Shown piece after piece: positions 8,301 through 14,759 of a DNA stretch of 25,976 bases. Position numbers and translations under genes: made by a program. Location: contig JBFWMB010000057.1 of assembly GCA_050251815.1 (NCBI GenBank), positions 1 through 25,976 on the forward strand, in the 5' to 3' direction. Within the stretch, counting starts at the first letter, position 1. The number at the start of each line of letters is the position of its first letter. The notes beneath the pieces are model-generated. The model was not told the DNA's origin. It worked only from the letters and a program-made list of their open reading frames with translations, and made no database searches. The stretch is from GWE2-40-63 sp050251815. Its GTDB lineage: Bacteria; Bacteroidota; Bacteroidia; Bacteroidales; SZUA-534.

Positions 8301-8822
8301 TTAGGAAATGGTAGTGGCAATTTCAATTTCGAGAACGAAAAATGAATTTTTGTTCTTGGTTTTGGTAATGTGGTATCGCATGGTATTTCGTGCACTGCGA
8401 GCAATTTCAATCATTCCCAGTCCGGCTCCACCTTTTTCCGATATGCGCGCATTGGCTATCGATGTCCGGTACAAATGATTTAAACCCGCTAAATCGAGGC
8501 CATTAAGTTCTTTTATGCGTTCAATTAAAACCGGAGTTTTCTGCGCGGGCATGTAATTGCCAATTCTCAGCAGCAGGGATTCCGGAAGGCGCTGCAAACT
8601 CATTTCTACCTCTTGTAAAGAAGCGTTCTTTTGAAGAGGAGTTTTGTGTTTTAACGCATTCTCAAGGCTTTCAACCAAAATGGCATAGAGGCGCTTTTGC
8701 ACCACCTGTTCAATTTCCATTTCCTGAAGAAGTTCCTTTATTTGATTTAAAATTTCTTCAATTACCGGAAATGTCAGGTTGCCTTGGTATTCGAATATGT
8801 TATTTGTTTGACTTAGGGTCAT
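8301..8822 (-). CDS. SiaB family protein kinase (DUF6272)
   Basis: A 173-residue GHKL-fold kinase of the SiaB type. The N-box analogue is ESLENALKH (about 50-59) and the glycine-rich lid is EKGGAGLGMIEIAR (about 130-143); the G1 aspartate motif is not a canonical DxGxG. SiaB phosphorylates its partner SiaC and so sets the state of the switch. The ATG at 8822 is chosen over an upstream TTG at 8825 that would add a single residue. It is the first gene of a siaB-siaC operon with a possible promoter at 8870-8897. Confidence 0.85.
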   Translation of the reverse strand: MTLSQTNNIFEYQGNLTFPVIEEILNQIKELLQEMEIEQVVQKRLYAILVESLENALKHKTPLQKNASLQEVEMSLQRLPESLLLRIGNYMPAQKTPVLIERIKELNGLDLAGLNHLYRTSIANARISEKGGAGLGMIEIARSARNTMRYHITKTKNKNSFFVLEIEIATTIS

Positions 8823-8869
8823 CAAAACTGGGTAAATTTTGCCGAAAGCTACTAAACAAAATTGTATTT

Positions 8870-8897
8870 CAAAAATAAAAAGTTACAGGCCGGCCAA
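8870..8897 (-). promoter_or_regulatory. Possible promoter for siaB-siaC
   Basis: On the minus strand TATTTTTG (complement of 8870-8877) matches TAnnTTTG, with TTG (complement of 8895-8897) 17 bases upstream. The -33 element falls inside the terminator hairpin of the preceding gene. Spacing is at the short end of the accepted range. Confidence 0.4.
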
Positions 8898-8908
8898 TTT
8901 TAGCCGGC
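8889..8908 (-). terminator. Hairpin downstream of the rluB-type gene
   Basis: Two GCCGGC arms (8889-8894 and 8903-8908), each self-complementary, form a 6-bp G/C stem with an 8-base loop, 14 bases after the stop codon of the pseudouridine synthase gene. A T-rich tract (CTTTTTATTTTTG on the minus strand) follows after a short gap, so it is a fair terminator. Confidence 0.55.
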
Positions 8909-8922
8909 TTATTTACCTGCTG

Positions 8923-9768
8923 TTACGAGTAACTTCCCCGTTTAAGCATTACTATTTCTTTGTCGTTCAAGTACCTCCACTTTCCCCGGGGCAGGTTTTT
9001 TTTGGTCAGGCCGGCATAATATACCCGGTCGAGTTTTTTAACTTTATAGCCCAGGTATTCAAACATGCGCCGTACCAAACGGTTTTTTCCCGAGTGTATT
9101 TCTATACCTACTTCACGTTTGTCGCCGGGTGTGCAGTAAGTAATCTGGTCGGCTTTTGCCATGCCATCTTCCAGCTCCACACCATCGTATAAAAGTTGCA
9201 GGTGGTCGTCGTTTATGGCGCGGTCTAACGTTACCTGATATATTTTCTTCTTATTGTTTTTAGGATGCGACAAAAAATCGGCTAATTCCCCATCGTTGGT
9301 TAATAGCAGCAATCCGGTGGTCGGTTTATCGAGCCTTCCGACTGAAAAAACACGTTCCTTGCACCCGTTGCGTATTAAATCGAGCACCGTATTTTTTGCC
9401 ATGGGATCATCGGTGGTAGTCAGGTAATCTTTGGGTTTGTTTAGCAGAATATAGGTTTTCTTTTCAGGAATAATGGGGGCATCATTAAATTTAACTACAT
9501 CGCCGTATTTTACTTTGCTACCTAGTTCGGTAACCACCTTACCATTAATGGTAACAACCCCTGCAGCAATGTAAGTGTCGGCTTCACGCCGGCTGCAAAT
9601 TCCGGCTTGCGACAGGTAACGGTTCAAACGTACCTCGTCGGTTTGCTTTATTTTACCTGCTTGTTTTTTTGCGGGCGTTTCCGGTTTGGTTGTTTTGCGT
9701 TTTGTAGCAAATTTTTTGTCTTTTGGCTTACCTGCTGAAACAGGTTTTCTCCCTCGCTGCTTTTCCAT
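8923..9768 (-). CDS. rluB: RluB/RsuA-family 23S rRNA pseudouridine synthase
   Basis: A 281-residue pseudouridine synthase that isomerises a specific uridine in rRNA. An N-terminal lysine-rich tail (1-43, many KP/TK pairs) precedes an S4 RNA-binding domain (about 46-95, RLNRYLSQAGICSRREAD) and the catalytic domain with GRLDKPTTGLLLLTNDG (144-160), whose D147 is the catalytic aspartate. The family also includes RluE, RluF and RsuA; an S4 domain plus this length favours RluB or RluF. The basic tail is common in Bacteroidetes homologues and probably adds rRNA contacts. Upstream there is a -7-like element (9797-9804), downstream a hairpin. Confidence 0.87.
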   Translation of the reverse strand: MEKQRGRKPVSAGKPKDKKFATKRKTTKPETPAKKQAGKIKQTDEVRLNRYLSQAGICSRREADTYIAAGVVTINGKVVTELGSKVKYGDVVKFNDAPIIPEKKTYILLNKPKDYLTTTDDPMAKNTVLDLIRNGCKERVFSVGRLDKPTTGLLLLTNDGELADFLSHPKNNKKKIYQVTLDRAINDDHLQLLYDGVELEDGMAKADQITYCTPGDKREVGIEIHSGKNRLVRRMFEYLGYKVKKLDRVYYAGLTKKNLPRGKWRYLNDKEIVMLKRGSYS

Positions 9769-9796
9769 GTTTATGCCTTGATTCTTGAATAGGCTA

Positions 9797-9804
9797 CAAA
9801 TATA
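9797..9804 (-). promoter_or_regulatory. -7 element upstream of rluB-type gene
   Basis: TATATTTG on the minus strand matches TAnnTTTG, 29 bases before the start codon. No clear TTG is found 17-21 bases further upstream, so only the -7 half of the promoter is convincing. Confidence 0.45.
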
Positions 9805-9829
9805 CGCCCTTCTTTGGTAAAAAGAGTAA

Positions 9830-10951
9830 CTACAGGGTAATTAATTCGTAGTCCAGGGTTCCCAGCCCAATTTTTTCAGCATGCAATAAACCAGCCATCC
9901 AATTGGTATTGGGGTGAGCCATTTTAAACTTATCCATATTCCTATGGGATTCATTTTCCGGGGTTTTGCAGGCAATGGCACTTTGGCTTAATGCCGGGGC
10001 CTTTGTAACCAAATCGGCGCAGGCTTTATCCAGAGCTACCGGATCCAGCGATGCGGCAATTCCAATATTTGGAACCATGGGATAATCGTTATAACCCCAA
10101 CAATCACAATCGGGCGAAACATCCATTATAAAACTGATATGGAACGCGGGTTTGTTTTTTAAAATAGCGGCCGTGTATTCTGCTACTTTTTCGTTCATTA
10201 GGGCCGACGCATTTTCCCAAACCACCTGGGCGGCATCGAACTGACAAATGGCAACGCATTGTCCACAACCCACGCAGGTTTCGTAATCGATAAGCGCTTT
10301 TTTATCGGCATTTAAATGGATGGCATCGTGGGCACAGTTTTTAACACAGGCATTGCATCCGGTGCAGTTTTCAAGTTCAATTTTAGGTTTCGATGTGGAA
10401 TGCAAAAACAATTTACCGGCCACCGAAGCAGCTCCCATGCCCAGATTTTTAAGGGTACCTCCAAAACCGGCCATTTCGTGTCCTTTAAAATGGGTCATTG
10501 AAATAATGATGTCGGCTTCGGCAATGGCTGAACTTATTCGTGCTTTTCCAGTATGGGTTAGGTTTACGGCAATTTCTTTTTGGTCGGTGCCTTTCAAACC
10601 ATCGGCAATTATTATGGGGCAGCCAACCACGGCTTCAGTAAAACCGTTTTGGGTTGCACTAAGCAAATGGTCAACCGCGTTCGAACGTTTTCCCGAATAC
10701 AGGGTGTTTGCATCGGTTAAAAAGGGTTTGCCACCGGCTGATTTTACCTTTTTTACCACCTCGGCGGCAAAATTGGGGCGGATAAAAGCCAGGTTACCCG
10801 GTTCGCCAAAATGGATTTTAAGGGCAGTAAACTTATCCTGAACGGGGAGGGTACTAAATCCTGCCTTATCCATAAGTTTGCTGAGTTTTTGCAACAGGTT
10901 CTGATTGGGCTTGGCTCGTAAGCTGGTAAAATAAACTTTTGCAGTTTGCAT
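9830..10951 (-). CDS. DUF362 domain protein with two [4Fe-4S] ferredoxin motifs
   Basis: A 373-residue cytoplasmic protein without signal peptide. Residues 1-185 carry the DUF362 pattern (ALKIHFGEPGN 43-53, DANTLYSGKR 80-89, SMTHFKGHEMAGFGGTLKN 151-169). Then come two ferredoxin clusters: C196-x2-C199-x2-C202-x3-C206 and C226-x2-C229-x2-C232-x3-C236, which should bind two [4Fe-4S] clusters. The C-terminal part returns to DUF362 (DVSPDCDCWGYND 277-289, with two extra cysteines, and ASLDPVALDKA). The fusion suggests an electron-transfer protein, but the reaction is unknown. It has its own -7 element and lies downstream of a terminator, so it is probably a single-gene unit. Confidence 0.85.
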   Translation of the reverse strand: MQTAKVYFTSLRAKPNQNLLQKLSKLMDKAGFSTLPVQDKFTALKIHFGEPGNLAFIRPNFAAEVVKKVKSAGGKPFLTDANTLYSGKRSNAVDHLLSATQNGFTEAVVGCPIIIADGLKGTDQKEIAVNLTHTGKARISSAIAEADIIISMTHFKGHEMAGFGGTLKNLGMGAASVAGKLFLHSTSKPKIELENCTGCNACVKNCAHDAIHLNADKKALIDYETCVGCGQCVAICQFDAAQVVWENASALMNEKVAEYTAAILKNKPAFHISFIMDVSPDCDCWGYNDYPMVPNIGIAASLDPVALDKACADLVTKAPALSQSAIACKTPENESHRNMDKFKMAHPNTNWMAGLLHAEKIGLGTLDYELITL

Positions 10952-10980
10952 GTTTTAAGAATTTGCCTGGTTTATGCCTG

Positions 10981-10988
10981 CAAATATA
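10981..10988 (-). promoter_or_regulatory. -7 element upstream of DUF362 gene
   Basis: TATATTTG on the minus strand matches TAnnTTTG about 30 bases before the start codon. The position where the -33 element should lie is the T-run of the neighbouring terminator, so the -33 half is only T-rich. Confidence 0.45.
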
Positions 10989-11002
10989 TGAACTGTATAT
11001 GC

Positions 11003-11033
11003 AAAAAAAAAGGACTGCCTTGGCTGACAGTCC
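11003..11033 (-). terminator. Rho-independent terminator of the small lipoprotein gene
   Basis: Arms GGACTG (11012-11017) and CAGTCC (11028-11033) pair perfectly; on the minus strand the stem is followed by an uninterrupted run of nine T (complement of 11003-11011). It lies about 25 bases after the stop of the lipoprotein gene. Confidence 0.85.
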
Positions 11034-11056
11034 CACTAATTAATTCAATGTTTGAA

Positions 11057-11485
11057 TTATATTTTAGACAAATGAATCTCCATTGTTCCAGATAAATCTG
11101 GGAACTCTTCATCTTCAATGTTTTGTTTTACAATAATTTTGCTGCCATCAACTGTTGCCTTGAATGATTCGTTGCCTTCGGTAATGGTAATTTCTGAACC
11201 ACTTTGCGTGTAGGTACCTGTTTTGTACCACGAATCATCAGCAATTTCGTAATAATACAGATCTCCATTTTCTTTAAATTCAACTTTAAAGTATACTTCA
11301 CCTTCAATCAACTCATCTTTTGTTTTGTACTCAATAGAAGTAGACATACCATCCATTGCAAAAGTAGCTTTTGCATAAGTTGTTTCAAAAGTATTGCCCG
11401 TAACATTTATTGCATCATCTTCAGAACACGAAACGGCAGTTAAAGCTACTGCAACTGCAAAAAGTAATAATTTAAATGTTTTCAT
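11057..11485 (-). CDS. Small lipocalin-like lipoprotein
   Basis: A 142-residue predicted lipoprotein: basic start MKTFK, hydrophobic stretch, then the lipobox TAVSC with C20 as lipid anchor, followed by acidic residues (SEDD) as is common for surface-exported Bacteroidetes lipoproteins. The rest is a short beta-rich domain with alternating strands (for example TGTYTQSGSEITITEG) that resembles lipocalin-like/DUF4923-type folds; I cannot name the family firmly. It is transcribed divergently from glmM and ended by its own strong terminator, so it is monocistronic. Function unknown. Confidence 0.8.
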   Translation of the reverse strand: MKTFKLLLFAVAVALTAVSCSEDDAINVTGNTFETTYAKATFAMDGMSTSIEYKTKDELIEGEVYFKVEFKENGDLYYYEIADDSWYKTGTYTQSGSEITITEGNESFKATVDGSKIIVKQNIEDEEFPDLSGTMEIHLSKI

Positions 11486-11576
11486 AATTTTTTTATTTAG
11501 GTTAATTAAAAAAGTAAAGTAAACACATAAACGTTAAATAAGCAAATTTCATTTTTGAGTGCGCCCAAAAAATTCC

Positions 11577-11605
11577 TTGGGTACGCCTATAAATTTATAT
11601 CTTTG
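11577..11605 (+). promoter_or_regulatory. Promoter of the glmM-ruvX-def unit
   Basis: TTG (11577-11579) and TATCTTTG (11598-11605) separated by 18 bases agree with the Bacteroidetes TTG-N17-21-TAnnTTTG consensus. The start codon at 11629 is 23 bases downstream. Confidence 0.7.
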
Positions 11606-11628
11606 CGCCCGGAACAAAGATTTATTCT

Positions 11629-13023
11629 ATGACACTGATAAAATCAATCTCCGGCATTCGGGGAACCATTGGAGGCAAACCCGGCGAGGGGCTTAGTCCG
11701 CTTGATGTAGTAAAATATACGGCAGCTTACGGGGCCTGGGCAAAACAAAAAGCCGGAAACAACGATAAAATTTCTATTGTAGTGGGGCGCGATGCCCGCA
11801 TTTCGGGCCACATGGTTGCACAACTGGTAAATGCTACCCTGGTAGGTATGGGGATTGATGTAATTCACCTGGGCCTGGCCTCTACACCTACTACTGAAAT
11901 GGCGGTGACCGATTATAAAGCCGATGGCGGACTGATTTTAACAGCCAGTCACAATCCCAAACAATGGAATGCACTTAAGTTACTCGATAACAAAGGGGAG
12001 TTTTTAAACAGTGCCGAAGGTGAGAAGGTGTTGGCAGTAGCCGACAGCGAACAATTTGTTTTTGCCGATGTAGATGCTTTGGGAACGGTTACAGAGGTAA
12101 ATGATTACGACGATAAACACATTGCACACATACTAAAATTGAAAATGGTTGATGTGGAAGCCATCCGCAAAGCTAATTTCAAAGTAGTTTTCGATGGAAT
12201 TAATTCCGTAGGGGGAATTATTCTGCCCAAGTTGTTTAAAGCCCTGGGAGTAACCCAGGTTATTCCCCTGAATGACCAACCTACCGGTAATTTTGCCCAT
12301 ACCCCGGAACCCCTGCCCGAGAATTTGGTGCAGGTTTCTAAAACCATGCTCGCTCACCGGGCCGATGTGGGTTTTGTGGTTGATCCCGATGTGGATCGTT
12401 TGGCCATTATAAATGGCGACGGAAGCATGTTTGGCGAAGAGTACACGCTGGTAGCCATTGCGGATTATTTGTTGTCGCATACGCCCGGTAACACGGTTTC
12501 AAACCTTTCGTCGACCCGTGCCCTGCGCGATGTTACCGAAACATATGGAGGCAGCTATACCGCTGCTGCAGTTGGTGAAGTGAATGTGGTTGCTGAAATG
12601 AAGCGCGTTAATGCAATTATTGGTGGCGAAGGAAACGGCGGGGTTATCTATCCTGAATTGCATTACGGCCGCGACGCCTTGGTAGGAATAGCCCTCTTTT
12701 TATCGCATCTGGCAAAAAAAGGAAGCACTTGTTCCGAATTGCGAAAAACCTATCCGGGGTATGTTATCTCGAAAAATAAAATTGAACTGACTCCCGAAAT
12801 CGATGTCGATGCCATTCTGCAGGCTATGAAGCAAAAATACGTCCACGAAAAAGTAAACGACATCGATGGGGTAAAGATTGATTTTGCCGATGCCTGGGTG
12901 CATCTGCGTAAATCGAACACAGAACCCATTATCCGAATTTATGCTGAAGCAAAAACTGAAATGGCAGCCCAGGAGTTGGCCTTACAAATTGTGGCCGAAA
13001 TAAATGAACTGGCCGCTTTGTAA
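11629..13023 (+). CDS. glmM: Phosphoglucosamine mutase (alpha-D-phosphohexomutase)
   Basis: Interconverts glucosamine-6-phosphate and glucosamine-1-phosphate, feeding UDP-GlcNAc synthesis for peptidoglycan and lipopolysaccharide. The 464-residue protein shows all four phosphohexomutase signatures: the phosphoserine loop TASHNP (105-110, S107), the metal loop DPDVDR (252-257), the sugar-recognition loop GGEGNGG (332-338) and the phosphate-binding RKSNTEP (427-433). A phosphomannomutase or phosphoglucomutase activity cannot be excluded from sequence alone, but this branch is usually GlmM in Bacteroidetes. Its stop codon abuts the ruvX start (TAA then ATG), so the two are translationally linked. 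Confidence 0.9.
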   Translation: MTLIKSISGIRGTIGGKPGEGLSPLDVVKYTAAYGAWAKQKAGNNDKISIVVGRDARISGHMVAQLVNATLVGMGIDVIHLGLASTPTTEMAVTDYKADGGLILTASHNPKQWNALKLLDNKGEFLNSAEGEKVLAVADSEQFVFADVDALGTVTEVNDYDDKHIAHILKLKMVDVEAIRKANFKVVFDGINSVGGIILPKLFKALGVTQVIPLNDQPTGNFAHTPEPLPENLVQVSKTMLAHRADVGFVVDPDVDRLAIINGDGSMFGEEYTLVAIADYLLSHTPGNTVSNLSSTRALRDVTETYGGSYTAAAVGEVNVVAEMKRVNAIIGGEGNGGVIYPELHYGRDALVGIALFLSHLAKKGSTCSELRKTYPGYVISKNKIELTPEIDVDAILQAMKQKYVHEKVNDIDGVKIDFADAWVHLRKSNTEPIIRIYAEAKTEMAAQELALQIVAEINELAAL

Positions 13024-13449
13024 ATGGGACGCATTGTAGCCATCGATTACGGGAAAAAGCGCACTGGTATAGCAGTTACCGATCCTTTACAGCTCATTGC
13101 CAATGGACTAACTACGGTTCCATCGCACGAAGCGTTGAAGTTTCTGAAGGATTATTTGCAAAAAGAGCCTGTTGAGGCTTTTGTGGTAGGTTACGCCAGG
13201 CAAATGGACCATAGCGATTCGGAATCGATGCAATACATTGAACCTTTTGTTAAGCAATTAACGAAACACTTCCCGCAGCTACCTGTTTATAGGGTTGATG
13301 AACGGTTTACCTCAAAAATGGCATTGCAAACCATGATTGATGGAGGGCTTAAGAAGAAACAACGACAAAACAAGGCGCTGGTCGATACCATTAGTGCCAC
13401 CATTATATTACAATCGTTTATGGAACAAAAAGCCCGAGGGCTTATTTAA
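13024..13449 (+). CDS. ruvX: RuvX/YqgF RNase H-fold nuclease
   Basis: The YqgF family contributes to pre-16S rRNA 5' processing and has been annotated as a putative Holliday junction resolvase. The 141-residue product has the RNase H-like acidic residues in AIDYGKKRTGIA (D8), RVDERFTS (E93) and VDTISATIIL (D121), and normal family length. The start codon follows the glmM stop with no gap, and def begins 12 bases after its stop. Confidence 0.93.
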   Translation: MGRIVAIDYGKKRTGIAVTDPLQLIANGLTTVPSHEALKFLKDYLQKEPVEAFVVGYARQMDHSDSESMQYIEPFVKQLTKHFPQLPVYRVDERFTSKMALQTMIDGGLKKKQRQNKALVDTISATIILQSFMEQKARGLI

Positions 13450-13461
13450 GAGAATAATGTT

Positions 13462-14016
13462 ATGATTTTACCAATTACTGTTTACGGAAATCCCATATTA
13501 AGAAAACGAGCTCAGGAAATAAAACCTGATTATAAGGAGCTTCCTGAGTTGATTGCAAATATGTACGAAACCATGTACAAAGCCGAAGGCGTTGGATTGG
13601 CAGCACCCCAGGTAAATAAAAGTATTCGCCTTATAGTTATCGATGCCACGCCTTTTGAAGAAGACGAACCGGAATTGAAAGATTTTAAAAAAGCTCTTAT
13701 TAATCCTGAGATTCTTTCGTTTGAGGGCGAGAATGAATCGTTTAACGAAGGTTGTTTGAGTTTGCCCGGTATACGCGAAGATGTGGAGCGTCCCGGGAAA
13801 ATCAAGGTAAAATACCTTGACGAGAACTTTAACGAACATATTGAGGAATGGGAGGGAATCAGGGCCCGTGTAATGCAACATGAGCTCGATCACCTGGATG
13901 GTAAACTTTTTATCGATCGCATTTCGCCCATCAGGCGTCGCTTGATTACCGGTAAATTAAATGCCATTGCCAAGGGTAAAACTTTGCCCGATTACCGGGT
14001 AATACCCAATAAGTAA
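13462..14016 (+). CDS. def: Peptide deformylase
   Basis: Removes the N-formyl group from nascent proteins using a metal ion, normally Fe2+. The 184-residue enzyme has the three defining motifs: GVGLAAPQV (43-51), EGCLSLPG (96-103, metal ligand C98) and QHELDHLDG (139-147, ligands H140 and H144, catalytic E141). It carries a longer acidic loop between motifs 1 and 2 (about 63-75), common in Bacteroidetes deformylases. It is the third gene of the glmM-ruvX-def unit. Confidence 0.97.
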   Translation: MILPITVYGNPILRKRAQEIKPDYKELPELIANMYETMYKAEGVGLAAPQVNKSIRLIVIDATPFEEDEPELKDFKKALINPEILSFEGENESFNEGCLSLPGIREDVERPGKIKVKYLDENFNEHIEEWEGIRARVMQHELDHLDGKLFIDRISPIRRRLITGKLNAIAKGKTLPDYRVIPNK

Positions 14017-14024
14017 AAAAGGGC

Positions 14025-14080
14025 ATAAGCTGATATACTATTTTTTCTTCCGTATCGTTTGTCTGATTTAGACAGCTTAT
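14025..14080 (+). repeat. Inverted repeat after def
   Basis: ATAAGCTG (14025-14032) and CAGCTTAT (14073-14080) are perfect 8-bp complements separated by 40 bases; a second small stem (TGTCT with AGACA) lies next to the right arm. There is no T-run after it, so it is not a simple terminator. It may be a processing or anti-decay structure, or chance. Confidence 0.35.
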
Positions 14081-14125
14081 TACAGTGAAAAATTATTGAA
14101 AATTTGCCAACTAAAAAATAATTGG

Positions 14126-14665
14126 ATGAAGGCTTCAATGAGTATTATTTATCGTGTGGGAATTGTGGTTTTTCTTTTATTTGCTGTGCTGGTTTCCTGC
14201 AACAGCAACTCAAGAGAAAAACTGCTGAAGCAAATTCAAAGGGCTGAAGCCGAAATGAATGAAGCAAATGCTTTTAACCAGCAAAAAGGAAAGGAACTAA
14301 TTGATGCCTATGCCGTTTTTGCTGAAACCTATCCCGATGATTCGCTAAGTGCTGCTTTTCTGTTCAGGGCGGGTGAACTATCAATGAACCTGCAACAATC
14401 GGAACAGGCCATTGCTTATTTCAATAAGGTAAGGGCCGCTTATCCTTCTTTTTATAAGGCTCCGGAGTGTTTGTTTTTGAAGGCCTTTGTTTTTGAAAAC
14501 CAGCTAAACAATTTAAAAGATGCTGAAATTTACTATAAGGAGTTTATTGCCAATTATCCCAATCATGCCCTGACCGACGACGCTGTTGCATCGCTTGAAT
14601 ACCTGGGCAAAAGCCCCGAAGAATTGGTGCGAATGTTCCAGGAAAAAAACGCCGAACTACAATAA
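14126..14665 (+). CDS. TPR lipoprotein (BamD/YbgF-like repeats)
   Basis: A 179-residue predicted lipoprotein: basic N-terminus, hydrophobic stretch (about 11-22), lipobox LVSC with C25 as anchor, then helical tetratricopeptide-like repeats (about 50-165) with the A..F/Y..YP spacing typical of the BamD and YbgF/CpoB repeat class (AYAVFAETYP, AIAYFNKVRAAYP, AEIYYKEFIANYP). It is shorter than BamD and may be a generic outer-membrane-associated scaffold. The ATG at 14126 is chosen; an upstream TTG at 14096 adds nothing sensible and an ATG at 14138 is an alternative. It lies between def and comEC and is followed by a strong terminator, so it is not part of a comEC operon. Confidence 0.8.
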   Translation: MKASMSIIYRVGIVVFLLFAVLVSCNSNSREKLLKQIQRAEAEMNEANAFNQQKGKELIDAYAVFAETYPDDSLSAAFLFRAGELSMNLQQSEQAIAYFNKVRAAYPSFYKAPECLFLKAFVFENQLNNLKDAEIYYKEFIANYPNHALTDDAVASLEYLGKSPEELVRMFQEKNAELQ

Positions 14666-14677
14666 GTTTTTTACTGT

Positions 14678-14709
14678 TTCCCAAGGCCATTGGTTGGGAA
14701 GGTTTTTTT
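14678..14709 (+). terminator. Rho-independent terminator after the TPR lipoprotein
   Basis: TTCCCAA (14678-14684) pairs perfectly with TTGGGAA (14694-14700) and is followed by GG and seven T (14703-14709). It is a classical intrinsic terminator 13 bases after the stop codon. Confidence 0.88.
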
Positions 14710-14738
14710 GTTTGATTTATGGTATTTGCGTAATTTCG
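14707..14738 (+). promoter_or_regulatory. Possible promoter of comEC
   Basis: TTTG (14707-14710), 20 bases, then TAATTTCG (14731-14738), one mismatch from TAnnTTTG. The -33 element is built into the T-run of the upstream terminator. The comEC start at 14760 is 21 bases downstream. Confidence 0.45.
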
Positions 14739-14759
14739 TAGAAACCATTTTTTAGACTC

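Noticed and set aside
10316..10841. Long plus-strand open frame opposite the DUF362 gene
   Set aside because: It is a frame shadow of a clearly conserved iron-sulphur protein and has no domain of its own.
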